Source: Methylobacillus methanolivorans
GTDB taxonomy: Bacteria; Pseudomonadota; Gammaproteobacteria; Burkholderiales; Methylophilaceae
DNA length: 64,000 nt
Assembly (NCBI RefSeq): GCF_044751345.1
Contig: NZ_JBIWXY010000002.1
Span: forward strand, 62,001-126,000
Direction of reading: 5' to 3'
Shown: piece by piece, positions 53,912 to 62,715 of the stretch
Layout: the number at the start of each line of letters is the position of its first letter
Position numbering within the stretch: the stretch's first letter is position 1
Program-made: the position numbers and the translations under genes
Notes under the pieces: generated by a model
Told to the model about the DNA's origin: nothing
The model's input: the letters and a program-made list of their open reading frames with translations, nothing else
Database searches by the model: none

Positions 53912-54084
53912 GCAAGCGATTCATGCAGATATGGGGCTGGCCTATCATCTTGGCATTGCTAAGCACATTTGGCCTGTTGGCGGCCTTGCTGGGAGTTGGT
54001 CTCTGGCATTGGCTATCCTGGATAGCATTGTCAGTGCCTATTGTGGTCATTTGGCATTATTGGTTCAGGCCGGGCAACAAGTAG
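53908..54084 (+). CDS. Small two-helix membrane protein, 58 aa
   Basis: An ATG overlapping the PepSY stop opens a frame of 58 codons: MSKRFMQIWGWPIILALLST onward, ending YWFRPGNK. It forms two hydrophobic helices (about 9-33 and 36-51) with basic ends. AGGAGG lies 8 bases upstream. Small membrane proteins often accompany PepSY genes in siderophore loci, so it is likely a partner. I know no named family that fits exactly. Confidence 0.75.
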   Translation: MSKRFMQIWGWPIILALLSTFGLLAALLGVGLWHWLSWIALSVPIVVIWHYWFRPGNK

Positions 54085-54100
54085 TATTTGCGGGCATGAC

Positions 54101-54146
54101 TTGTGCAAACGGCATGGCACAGAATAAAATGAGAATTGTTTTTATT
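54101..54146 (+). promoter_or_regulatory. Predicted promoter and Fur-like site of the second FecI gene
   Basis: TTGTGC (54101-54106), an 18-base spacer and TAAAAT (54125-54130). AATGAGAATTGTTTTTATT (54128-54146) overlaps the -10 box; its left arm is a perfect Fur half, its right arm is weak. Confidence 0.5.
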
Positions 54147-54175
54147 AATAATTGCTGCTTGTATCCTGTCGCGTC

Positions 54176-54703
54176 ATGCCTACGTCCCCGCTATCAACCA
54201 CACAGCGCCTGGGTGAGCTCTATGTTCATCACCATGGCTGGCTGTTTGCCTGGCTACGCAAGAAGCTGGGTTGTCCGCATGAGGCGGCGGATTTAGCTCA
54301 GGACACCTTTACTCGCATCCTGGCATCCCGTGACGCATTGTTCAATATGCAGGAACCGCGCGCCTATCTCACCACCACGGCTAAGCATCTGCTGCTCAAT
54401 CAGGCCCGGCGCCGTGCTGTCGAGGAGGCTTACCTGGCTGGGGTATTAGCATTGGGTGAGGATCATGCGCCTTCTGCCGAGCAAGTGACGGCAGCCATTG
54501 AGGCGCTGGAGCAGATCAGCCAGGTATTGCAGGGGTTGGCGCACAAGCCGCGAGAAGCCTTCCTCATGCGTTATCTGGATGGCATGTCACATGCGGAGAT
54601 TGCGCAGCATCTTGGTGTGTCGACCAAAATGGTACAAAAATACCTCATCAATGCCTTGGTACATTGTCATGCTGTCGTCGGTGCGCCGATGGAGGCACAT
54701 TGA
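54176..54703 (+). CDS. FecI-type ECF sigma factor (cassette 2)
   Basis: ATG 54176 gives 175 residues (MPTSPLSTTQRLGELYVHHH...). Region 2: HEAADLAQDTFTRILASRDALF and EPRAYLTTTAKHLLLNQARRR (quoted in parts). Region 4: GMSHAEIAQHLGVSTKMVQKYL. It differs more from the other FecI proteins here than they do from each other. The stop overlaps the fecR start (TGATG). Confidence 0.93.
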   Translation: MPTSPLSTTQRLGELYVHHHGWLFAWLRKKLGCPHEAADLAQDTFTRILASRDALFNMQEPRAYLTTTAKHLLLNQARRRAVEEAYLAGVLALGEDHAPSAEQVTAAIEALEQISQVLQGLAHKPREAFLMRYLDGMSHAEIAQHLGVSTKMVQKYLINALVHCHAVVGAPMEAH

Positions 54704-55683
54704 TGGCATCCGTGGCAGAAGAGGCGGCGGAATGGTTGCTGCGCCTGGAGGACGAGCCTGGTGATGCTGCACTGCTAGCGCAGTTTCAGCGCTGGCAAGC
54801 ACAAGACCCTGCCCATGCGGTAGCGGTGAAGCACATGCAGGGGCTGATTGCCCAATTGGAAGGCCTGCGCCCGCAATCCGGAGTTGCGCATCACGCGCTG
54901 GAGGCAGGCATCACGCAACAGCATCGCCGCAAGCAGCTCAAGCGAGGTGTCAATCTTATTGCTGTGCTGGTGCTGGCGTTGCCCTTGGGGATGTTGCTAC
55001 AGCACTATCCACTTGCCTATTGGCTTTCTGATGTGCGGACCGCTACTGCCGAGTGGCAATCCGCGCAACTGCCGGATCATAGCCAGATTACCCTGAGCGG
55101 GCATAGTGCTGTGGATGTGGATTTCACCGCGCAGGCCCGCACCATCCACCTGCGCCAGGGAGAAATCCTGATTGACGTTGCCAAGGATGCGACGCGGCCT
55201 TTTGTCGTCAACACTGCACATGGCAGCGTCACCGCGCTGGGCACTCGCTTTGTGGTGAGTGAAGATGGGCAGGCGACAGCCGTTGCCATGTTGGAGTCGC
55301 GCACCAAGGTGGCGACAATCCCGTCAACAGCTCCACAAACTGCGGTAGTCACACAAGGGGAAGCCATCAAGATCACTTCGCAGGGCCTGGGCCAGATTCA
55401 TGTGATAGACCCTGCCAGCATTAGCGATGCCTGGAGATTGCATCAACTGGTGGTGCAAGACCAACCTTTGTCCGAAGTGCTGGCAGTCCTGGCGCGCCAT
55501 CGCAAAGGTTACCTGCATTTCAATGCTGAAGCACTCGCTCATTATCAAGTCACGGCCGTATTGCCGCTGGATGATACGGACAAGGCGCTGCAATTGCTGA
55601 CTGAAAGCTTCCCGGTCAGGGTGAAACGCTTCACGCCATGGATAGTCACTGTGCAGAATATTTCAGTGACTGATTCGCATTAA
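54703..55683 (+). CDS. FecR-type anti-sigma regulator (cassette 2)
   Basis: ATG 54703 overlaps the fecI stop; 326 residues. The N-terminal part has EEAAEWLLRLEDEPGD and FQRWQAQDPAHAVAVKHMQG. A membrane helix follows at about 90-108 (LIAVLVLALPLGMLLQHY). The periplasmic FecR core reads VRTATAEWQSAQLPDHSQIT, LRQGEILIDVAKDATRPFVV and VTALGTRFVVSED. A C-terminal STN-like segment has YQVTAVLPLDDTDKALQLL. It should control the sigma factor and sense receptor 2. Confidence 0.92.
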   Translation: MASVAEEAAEWLLRLEDEPGDAALLAQFQRWQAQDPAHAVAVKHMQGLIAQLEGLRPQSGVAHHALEAGITQQHRRKQLKRGVNLIAVLVLALPLGMLLQHYPLAYWLSDVRTATAEWQSAQLPDHSQITLSGHSAVDVDFTAQARTIHLRQGEILIDVAKDATRPFVVNTAHGSVTALGTRFVVSEDGQATAVAMLESRTKVATIPSTAPQTAVVTQGEAIKITSQGLGQIHVIDPASISDAWRLHQLVVQDQPLSEVLAVLARHRKGYLHFNAEALAHYQVTAVLPLDDTDKALQLLTESFPVRVKRFTPWIVTVQNISVTDSH

Positions 55684-55762
55684 ATTTTTACTTCCTGGTT
55701 CCAGTTTCAGGTTGCCAAGTGTCTTGGTAATTGAAACCGTTTATCAGGGAGTAAAACACAAC

Positions 55763-58234
55763 ATGCAATCATCCATTCAATCAGGCTTCCGGCTCGCACC
55801 TCTTGTGCTCGCCGTCCAGTTGACCTGTCTGCCTATCCTGTTTGCCAGCAGCACCCTTGCCCATGCAGAGACGCTTGCTGCCACGCAGCAATACGACATT
55901 CCTGCTGGGCCATTAGCAGCGGCGCTGACGCGCTTTGCGCAACAATCCGGAGTGGCGATCTCTGTTGATGCCAATGAGATCAAGCCGTTGCAAAGCCCGG
56001 GTTTGAAGGGCAGCTACAGCATTGACGATGGCTTTAACAAAATACTGGCAGGCACAGGCTACGGCGCGGAGAAAACATCAGCAGGCTATGCCTTGCGCAA
56101 AGTATCGGCAGTTCGTGAAGATACTAGCCGTGGCGCTTTGCCAGAAGTCAGCGTTACTGCGAGCAAAACCCGTGAATCACGTGCCACAACAGAAGGCTCA
56201 GGCTCCTATGCTGCACGCGCTGCGACTATAGGGAAAGGTGAGCAATCACTACGTGATATTCCTCAATCCGTGAGCGTGGTGACGCGTCAGCGTATGGATG
56301 AGCAGAACCTGACCACGCTGGACAATGTGCTGATGCAAACGACGGGCGTGACGCGTGAATTCCGTAATTATGGACATACTGTCTATTATTCGCGTGGTTT
56401 CGCGCTGGATAATTTTATGACTGACGGTGTGCCTGTGGGTTATTACGGTGGCATTGGTATTGCGCCCGATACTGCCATCTTTGACCGAATTGAAGTGTTG
56501 CGCGGTGCGCCCGGTTTGTTGATCGGCAATGGTGATCCAGGCGGCACCGTGAATATGGTGCGCAAACGTCCGCTTGCAGAAAAGCAGGTACAGGTAACGG
56601 CACGGGCAGGTAGCTGGGATTATTACCGCCTTGATGGAGATGTCACGGGCCCTTTGAACGAGGCCGGTACCCTGCGTGGTCGCCTGATTGCAGGGTATGA
56701 GGACAGGCACTATTTCTATAATGAGGCGCAAAGCAAATTGCCGTTGTTGTACGGCATGTTGGAAGCGGATATTGGTGAAAACACCGTGGTTGCAGCTGGG
56801 CTACGTTATCAGCATTACTCGCAGCAAGGGGGGAGATGGGCGCAGGGCTTGCCTTATGCAACTGATGGTAGTGATTTAGGCCTGCCCCGCTCTACTTCTT
56901 ATGGGCCTAGTTGGACTTATTTTAAAAGTACAGTCAGAGAGGTGTTTGGAGATATTAGCCATCGCATCAACGACGATTGGTCCATTAAGCTGAGTGGTAC
57001 TTATCAGTTAAGTGAGCGAAAAGATGCGCCTATTTTTACGTCGGCTGGGAGCGATGCTATAGATCCCAGCACCCTGCAAAGTTTCGCATTGTACGGTGTA
57101 GATTTCGAAGATAGTAAATATCGGCGTAGGGGCGTTGATGCGCAGCTTCATGGCAAATTTGATGCGTGGGGCCAGGAGCATCAGCTATTTGTCGGTGCTA
57201 ACTGGCAAAGGGAAGAAACGCTCGCATATAAAGGTAATAGCGTGTCATATGCTAGTCCGATATTGGTTAATCCCAGCTCGCCAGATTTATCGGCATTGCC
57301 ACGCATATATAACCGTCCTAATGGCACGCCCCTGGCGAGTATGGTGACGACTCAAGGGTTCTACGGCAACGTCAAGTTGCAGGTGGCCGATCCATTGAAA
57401 GTCATTTTGGGTGGCAGGGTAAGCTGGTATGAAAATAGTAATTTTGGCGGTAGCTCATTCAAGGAAACCCATGAAGTAACTCCCTATGTGGCGGCTATTC
57501 TGCGTCTTAATGACCAATGGTCGCTATATGGCAGCTATACCGACGTGTTCCGTCCTCAAAGCGATGCTTATACTGCAAGCGGCAATGCACTCAAGCCAGC
57601 AGTCGGCAGCAATTATGAGGCAGGCATCAAGGGAGAGTTTGCCGACGGCAAGTTGAATACTTCGTTTGCAATATTCCGCATTGACCTAGACGATATTGCC
57701 CAGCCCGATCCACAGAATCGGCTGAGTTGCCCTGGGACACCTGCTTCGGGTGGTTGCTCCATCAATGGTGGAAAACTTAAGAGCGAAGGATTTGATGCTG
57801 AGGTTAATGGGGAGATCCTGCCAAGGCTGCAATTGTTTGCTGGCTATACCTACAATTCTGCCAAGTATGTGCGTGACAGTGATGATATGGGCAATCCTTC
57901 AGCAAATGAAGGAGGGGCCTACCAAAGCGCCTTTATCCCTCGTCAGCTTTTCCGTAGCTGGATGACCTATAAGTTGCCAGGTGATTGGGATAAGGTCACC
58001 GTGGGCGGTGGCGTCAACTTGCAGAGCGAGATTTATAGCAAAGACTCTGGCATACGCTATAGCCAGAGTGGGTATGCGGTGTGGAATGCTCACGCGAGCT
58101 ACCGGATTGATGATCGCTGGACAGCTGCGTTGAATATCAATAATTTGTTTGACAAGCATTACTACACTGTTGCTGATAATCGCTGGTACGGAGAACCACA
58201 AAGCTTCATGCTGACCTTGCGCGGTAATTTCTAA
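55763..58234 (+). CDS. TonB-dependent siderophore receptor with signalling domain (cassette 2)
   Basis: ATG 55763 (GGGAG upstream) gives 823 residues. Signal peptide to about residue 36 (ending LAHA); STN domain (YDIPAGPLAAALTRFAQQSG... ILAGTGYGA); TonB-box-like LPEVSVTA; plug with IPQSVSVVTRQRMDEQNLTT and IEVLRGAPGLLIGNGDPGGT; and a barrel ending in Phe (SFMLTLRGNF). It is a close paralogue of the cassette 3 receptor through plug and barrel. An insert with two Cys (LSCPGTPASGGCSINGGK) is shared with that paralogue and absent from receptor 1. Confidence 0.95.
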   Translation: MQSSIQSGFRLAPLVLAVQLTCLPILFASSTLAHAETLAATQQYDIPAGPLAAALTRFAQQSGVAISVDANEIKPLQSPGLKGSYSIDDGFNKILAGTGYGAEKTSAGYALRKVSAVREDTSRGALPEVSVTASKTRESRATTEGSGSYAARAATIGKGEQSLRDIPQSVSVVTRQRMDEQNLTTLDNVLMQTTGVTREFRNYGHTVYYSRGFALDNFMTDGVPVGYYGGIGIAPDTAIFDRIEVLRGAPGLLIGNGDPGGTVNMVRKRPLAEKQVQVTARAGSWDYYRLDGDVTGPLNEAGTLRGRLIAGYEDRHYFYNEAQSKLPLLYGMLEADIGENTVVAAGLRYQHYSQQGGRWAQGLPYATDGSDLGLPRSTSYGPSWTYFKSTVREVFGDISHRINDDWSIKLSGTYQLSERKDAPIFTSAGSDAIDPSTLQSFALYGVDFEDSKYRRRGVDAQLHGKFDAWGQEHQLFVGANWQREETLAYKGNSVSYASPILVNPSSPDLSALPRIYNRPNGTPLASMVTTQGFYGNVKLQVADPLKVILGGRVSWYENSNFGGSSFKETHEVTPYVAAILRLNDQWSLYGSYTDVFRPQSDAYTASGNALKPAVGSNYEAGIKGEFADGKLNTSFAIFRIDLDDIAQPDPQNRLSCPGTPASGGCSINGGKLKSEGFDAEVNGEILPRLQLFAGYTYNSAKYVRDSDDMGNPSANEGGAYQSAFIPRQLFRSWMTYKLPGDWDKVTVGGGVNLQSEIYSKDSGIRYSQSGYAVWNAHASYRIDDRWTAALNINNLFDKHYYTVADNRWYGEPQSFMLTLRGNF

Positions 58235-58266
58235 CGCGCCACTCACGGCAATTCTTCTGTCAGCAG

Positions 58267-58310
58267 GCCGCAGGCGTACAACATTACGTGTTGTATCCCT
58301 GCGGCTTTTT
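58267..58310 (+). terminator. Intrinsic terminator after receptor 2
   Basis: GCCGCAGG pairs with CCTGCGGC, enclosing an inner TACAAC / GTTGTA stem, followed by TTTTT. Confidence 0.85.
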
Positions 58311-58322
58311 GCCATGTTTTTA

Positions 58323-58345
58323 TTGACAATAATTCTTATTTGCTT
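58323..58345 (+). promoter_or_regulatory. Predicted -35 box and Fur-like site of the third FecI gene
   Basis: TTGACA (58323-58328) is followed by a Fur-like stretch; the complement of 58325-58343 agrees with the 19-base Fur consensus in 13 positions. The -10 box is unclear (near 58346). Confidence 0.45.
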
Positions 58346-58421
58346 AACCATTCTCTTTTGTTGCTGATCGTCTGAGTGAAGACTGAATCAGCATTTCTTC
58401 ACATGACCTCCCAGCAAGCGA

Positions 58422-58937
58422 ATGTCCATACCAGATCAACATGCCGCGCCTCATGCTACCTTTGGTGAGCTATATCAAGCCCATCATGGCTGGCTGGTGA
58501 ACCTACTCAGGCGCAAGCTGAGCTGCAGCCATCAGGCGGATGATCTGGCCCAAGACACGTTTACCCGGATATTGTCTTCGCGCAGCGAGATTGCTGAGAT
58601 CAAGGAGCCACGGGCTTTTCTCACCACGGTGGCCAAGCGATTGCTGGCCAATCACTATCAGCGACAAACGCTTGAGCAGGCTTATCTACAGGCGTTGGCG
58701 ATCATGCCAGAGCCACAGGCGATCTCGCCTGAAGAGCGCCTGCTGATTTTGCAAACATTGCATGAGATCGATGCCATGCTTGATGGCCTGTCTGACAAAG
58801 CTCGTCGTGCTTTCCTGTTATCGCAGCTGGAGGGCTTGGCCTATGACGAGATTGCCCTGCGGCTGGAAGTGTCAACGCGTACGGTCAAGCGCTATATGGC
58901 GCTGGCATTCGAGCAATGCTTGTTAGCGATGCTGTGA
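58422..58937 (+). CDS. FecI-type ECF sigma factor (cassette 3)
   Basis: 171 residues from ATG 58422 (MSIPDQHAAPHATFGELYQA). Region 2: HQADDLAQDTFTRILSSRSE and EPRAFLTTVAKRLLANHYQR. Region 4: GLAYDEIALRLEVSTRTVKRY. It resembles the cassette 1 sigma more than the neighbouring cassette 2 sigma. The fecR gene begins 6 bases after its stop. Confidence 0.93.
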   Translation: MSIPDQHAAPHATFGELYQAHHGWLVNLLRRKLSCSHQADDLAQDTFTRILSSRSEIAEIKEPRAFLTTVAKRLLANHYQRQTLEQAYLQALAIMPEPQAISPEERLLILQTLHEIDAMLDGLSDKARRAFLLSQLEGLAYDEIALRLEVSTRTVKRYMALAFEQCLLAML

Positions 58938-58943
58938 AGCCAG

Positions 58944-59900
58944 ATGAGTCAATCCACAGCTAATCATACTGTTATCCGGCAAGCCGCCCAATGGCTGGCA
59001 TTGTGGCATTCGGGGAGCATGACCGATGCTGACATGCTCAGGCTCGCTGATTGGCGTGCTGCCAAGCCTGAGCATGAGCATGCCTGGCGCCAGGCAGAGC
59101 TTTTAGCACAGAAACTTACCCACATTCCTCCCCAATTGGGTATGCCAGTGCTTGATCGTGCAATCAGCCGGCGTGATTTCATCAAGCCTTTGGCTTTATT
59201 GCTGGTGACTATGCCGACAGGCATGTTGGCGTATCGGTATGCGCCTTGGCGTGAATGGGCGGCTGATTACCGCACAGCGACAGGTGAGCGCCGGGAGTTG
59301 GTGCTGGCTGACGGTAGCCGTGTCATGCTCAATACCGCCAGCGCCATTAATGTGGTGTTCACCGATCAACAGCGCGAGCTTAGGCTCTTGGCGGGAGAAA
59401 TACTGATCCAGACTGCGCCTGATCCGCATCCCGTGCACCGGCCTTTTATTGTCCAGACCGCCGAAGGCCGCTTGCGTGCGCTGGGCACGCACTTCAATGT
59501 GCGCCAGCAAGATGCCTGGACGCAGCTTGCAGTGCTCGAGGGTGCTGTGGAGGCAACGCCTGCTGCCGCAAAACAACATGCCAGCGTGATTACAGCAGGC
59601 AGGCAATCAAGCCTGACAGAACATGAGGTGCATGCTGCTACCAATTTGGATGAAAAGCGCACGGCTTGGGCAGATGGCATACTCTATGTCGACAAAATGC
59701 GGCTGGATGAATTTGTTGCCGAGCTTGGGCGCTATCGGCCTGGTGTATTGCGTTGTGAGGCGGATGTTGCGCACTTGGAGGTATCTGGTGTTTTCCAGCT
59801 TAATGATACCGATCGTATTCTCGCCGCCCTGCAAAATACCCTGCCCGTGCAGCTACATTGGCGCACCCGCTATTGGGTAACGGTTGCGTATCGCGCATAG
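58944..59900 (+). CDS. FecR-type anti-sigma regulator (cassette 3)
   Basis: 318 residues. N-terminal part: IRQAAQWLALWHSGSMTDAD and WRAAKPEHEHAWRQAELLAQ. Membrane helix at about 72-88 (FIKPLALLLVTMPTGMLAY). FecR core: TATGERRELVLADGSRVMLN, LAGEILIQTAPDPHPVHRPF, LRALGTHFNVRQQ and LEGAVEATP. C-terminal STN-like tail: LEVSGVFQLNDTDRILAAL. It is closer to FecR of cassette 1 than of cassette 2. Confidence 0.92.
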   Translation: MSQSTANHTVIRQAAQWLALWHSGSMTDADMLRLADWRAAKPEHEHAWRQAELLAQKLTHIPPQLGMPVLDRAISRRDFIKPLALLLVTMPTGMLAYRYAPWREWAADYRTATGERRELVLADGSRVMLNTASAINVVFTDQQRELRLLAGEILIQTAPDPHPVHRPFIVQTAEGRLRALGTHFNVRQQDAWTQLAVLEGAVEATPAAAKQHASVITAGRQSSLTEHEVHAATNLDEKRTAWADGILYVDKMRLDEFVAELGRYRPGVLRCEADVAHLEVSGVFQLNDTDRILAALQNTLPVQLHWRTRYWVTVAYRA

Positions 59901-60017
59901 CACTCACTCCTACTCTTTATTTTTTTCTGCCGATTGCATACGGCATGTCACCTTTTCTCATCTCGCCTGACATTGGGAATGTAACGATTAAAAACCAATG
60001 AACAGGAATCATTCTTT

Positions 60018-62516
60018 ATGCAACAGGGTAATCACAAGCATATGCTGCGCCGTAAAGGGAGTGTCGTGGCGTTGCAATTGGCATTGATGGTCATGGCGGG
60101 TGTGTCTAGCTCCATGAGCACTTATGCGGCTGAACCAGCGGCTATCAATAACAAGCAAACGTACAACATTCCGGCGGGCCCACTTGATAAGGCGCTGGCG
60201 GCTTTTGCCGGTGCTAGCGGTATTAATCTTTCCCTTAACCCCACATTGACCTCAGGCCTGCAAAGCGCGGGCTTGCAAGGCAGTTACGGCGTTAAAGAAG
60301 GCTTTAACCGCTTGCTGACCGGTAGTGGGCTGGAAGCTGTCGTGGATGGCAGTGGCAACTGGAAACTACGCAAGGCCACCGCGCTGCAAGGCTCGGCTGA
60401 GAAATCCAACACTACCCTACCTGAAGTGAGCGTGGTCGCGGCACATGATCGCGACTCAAGGGCCATCAGCGAAGGCACACGCTCTTATGCCGCGCGTGCT
60501 GTGACGATAGGCAAGGGTGAACAATCCTTGCGTGAAACCCCGCAATCCGTCAGTGTCGTCACGCGCCAGCGCATGGATGATCAAAACCTGACAACGCTTG
60601 ATAGTGTGCTGATGCAAACGACGGGTGTCACTCGTCAATTCCGTAATTTTGGTCACTCTGTTTATTATTCTCGCGGCTTTTCCATCAGTAATTTCATGCT
60701 AGATGGCGTTCCTATGGGGGATTATGGTGGGATAGGGGTAGCTCCTGATACAGCAATGCTAGATCGGATTGAGGTGCTGCGCGGCGCCCCCGGTCTTCTG
60801 GTTGGTAACGGTGATCCTGGTGGTACGGTGAATATGGCACGAAAACGTCCCTTGGCTGAAAAACAGATACAGGTGATAGCTCGAGCGGGAAGCTGGGATT
60901 ATTACCGCCTTGACGGTGATATTACGGGCTCTCTTAATGACGCTGGCACCCTGCGCGGGAGGCTGGTAGCTGGCTATGAAGACAGGCATTACTTCTATGA
61001 TGAAGCGCAGACCAAGCTACCTTTACTCTACGGTATTCTTGAGGCGGATATCGGCACCAATACGGTGGCGGCAATAGGCATACGGTATCAGGATCACAAA
61101 CAGAATGGCGGGCGCTGGGTAGGTGGCTTGCCTTTGTCCAGTGATGGGTCTGACCTTAAGCTTTCCCGATCTACATCCTTAGGGCCGAGTTGGACTAGCT
61201 ATGAAAGCGAAGTGAAAGAGATATTCGGTGATGTGACGCGTCATTTTAATGATGACTGGAAACTCAAACTTAGTGCTACACACCAGCGTGTGACTCGCAC
61301 CGATGCTGCGATGCAAAGATCTACATATGTCAATCCACAAACCGGGATCATATCTTTTACGAGAATGAATTTTTCTGAGAACAAACTCGAGAAGAATGTT
61401 GCAGACGCTCAGTTGAATGGCAAATTCATGGGCTGGGGGCGAGAGCACGAAATATTCATTGGAGCTAATTGGCAAGAAGAGAAGACACTGTCGTCGCGTA
61501 GTTATCTTGCACCTTACAGTCCCAATGTAAGCGCTAATGTCTATGATCTGGATATTTCAAGTTTGCCGAGGTTATACCGAGGGACTTATGGCCCTGCTAC
61601 TAACCAAGAATCTACCACACAGGGTCTTTATGGGAATTTGCGCTTGCAACTAGTGGATTCGCTGAAGCTGATTCTGGGGGGACGTGTCAGCTGGTATGAG
61701 TTTGAGAACTCTAGTAATACTTCTTATAAACAGACCCGTGAAGTTACGCCATATGCTGCTTTGATTTGGCAGATCAATGACACTTGGTCTGCTTACGGTA
61801 GTTATACGGATATTTTCCAGCCACAAAGTTCTGCTTACACCGCCGCTGGCAATCCACTTGAGCCCGCTGTTGGTAGTAATTATGAAGCAGGTATCAAGGG
61901 TGAGTTTTATGGCGGTAAATTGAATACTTCCCTAGCGGTATTCCGGATTGACCAGGACAACCGTGCCATGACCGATCCCAGATTTCCTACCAATTGCCCG
62001 GCCTCACCTATAGGGGGCGGATGCTCAATTAATGGTGGCAAGATCAGGAGCGAAGGGGTTGATGCTGAGGTGAACGGTGAGATTCTGCCCAATCTCCAGC
62101 TTTCTGCAGGATATACCTTCAATGCAGTCAAAAATCTCAAGGATAGGGATGAAACGGGTGCGCCAACTGCGAGCGAGGGAAATCGGTGGATGGGAGATCA
62201 CAATCCACGACATTTGTTACGTAGTTGGGCTAGTTACAAGTTGCCCGGCGATTGGGATAGATTTACTGTCGGTGGCGGGTTTACCTTGCAAAGTAAATTA
62301 TCGTATGTTGATCTATATGGCCCAGCTGGAATCGTAACCCGAAATCAGCATGGTTATTCAGTCTGGAATGCATATGCGAGCTACCGGATTGACGAACATT
62401 GGACTGCTGCATTAAACGTCAATAATCTTTTCGATAAGCGGTATTACACCGATGCATTGCGGAGCCAATATGCTGAGCCGCAAAGCGTGATGCTGACATT
62501 GCGCGGTAATTTCTGA
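60018..62516 (+). CDS. TonB-dependent siderophore receptor with signalling domain (cassette 3)
   Basis: 832 residues from ATG 60018 (AGGA upstream). Signal peptide to about 37 (STYAAEPA); STN domain (YNIPAGPLDKALAAFAGASG... LLTGSGLEA); LPEVSVVA as TonB-box-like start; plug with TPQSVSVVTRQRMDDQNLTT and IEVLRGAPGLLVGNGDPGGT; barrel ending in Phe (SVMLTLRGNF). Long stretches match receptor 2 almost word for word (for example RAGSWDYYRLDGD, GYEDRHYFY), while predicted outer parts differ, so the two may bind different ferric siderophores. It carries the same two-Cys insert. Confidence 0.95.
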   Translation: MQQGNHKHMLRRKGSVVALQLALMVMAGVSSSMSTYAAEPAAINNKQTYNIPAGPLDKALAAFAGASGINLSLNPTLTSGLQSAGLQGSYGVKEGFNRLLTGSGLEAVVDGSGNWKLRKATALQGSAEKSNTTLPEVSVVAAHDRDSRAISEGTRSYAARAVTIGKGEQSLRETPQSVSVVTRQRMDDQNLTTLDSVLMQTTGVTRQFRNFGHSVYYSRGFSISNFMLDGVPMGDYGGIGVAPDTAMLDRIEVLRGAPGLLVGNGDPGGTVNMARKRPLAEKQIQVIARAGSWDYYRLDGDITGSLNDAGTLRGRLVAGYEDRHYFYDEAQTKLPLLYGILEADIGTNTVAAIGIRYQDHKQNGGRWVGGLPLSSDGSDLKLSRSTSLGPSWTSYESEVKEIFGDVTRHFNDDWKLKLSATHQRVTRTDAAMQRSTYVNPQTGIISFTRMNFSENKLEKNVADAQLNGKFMGWGREHEIFIGANWQEEKTLSSRSYLAPYSPNVSANVYDLDISSLPRLYRGTYGPATNQESTTQGLYGNLRLQLVDSLKLILGGRVSWYEFENSSNTSYKQTREVTPYAALIWQINDTWSAYGSYTDIFQPQSSAYTAAGNPLEPAVGSNYEAGIKGEFYGGKLNTSLAVFRIDQDNRAMTDPRFPTNCPASPIGGGCSINGGKIRSEGVDAEVNGEILPNLQLSAGYTFNAVKNLKDRDETGAPTASEGNRWMGDHNPRHLLRSWASYKLPGDWDRFTVGGGFTLQSKLSYVDLYGPAGIVTRNQHGYSVWNAYASYRIDEHWTAALNVNNLFDKRYYTDALRSQYAEPQSVMLTLRGNF

Positions 62517-62540
62517 CGCAACAGCAGCGTGGACGTGAGT

Positions 62541-62584
62541 ATCTTCCTACCCTGAGCCAGTGCATACTGGCGTGGGGTAGAAGA
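62541..62584 (+). other. Long hairpin after receptor 3
   Basis: CTACCC / GGGTAG and GCCAGT / ACTGGC form a nested stem with loop GCAT, 30 bases after the stop. No T run follows, so it may protect the mRNA 3' end rather than terminate. Confidence 0.5.
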
Positions 62585-62620
62585 TGCTTAAGCAGATTAA
62601 GTCACTCATCCTCATCTACA

Positions 62621-62652
62621 TTGACATCATTAAATGATAAGGTTTATCATTT
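62621..62652 (+). promoter_or_regulatory. Promoter with Fur-like operator before the second PEP-CTERM gene
   Basis: TTGACA (62621-62626), an 18-base spacer and TATCAT (62645-62650). Arms AAATGATAA (62632-62640) and TTATCATTT (62644-62652) are separated by GGT and overlap the -10 box. The core TGATAAGGTTTATCA differs from the 7-1-7 Fur pattern only at the two innermost positions. Confidence 0.65.
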
Positions 62653-62715
62653 ACATTCCTAATTAACTTTATGGCAGGGGCGCTCATAGTTTTTGCCACA
62701 CTAAGGGGAATTCTA

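Noticed and set aside
53865..54296. Plus-strand open frame of 143 codons across PepSY, the 58-aa gene and the second fecI
   Set aside because: It overlaps three better supported genes in another frame and has no family features; the 58-residue frame has the ribosome site and helices.
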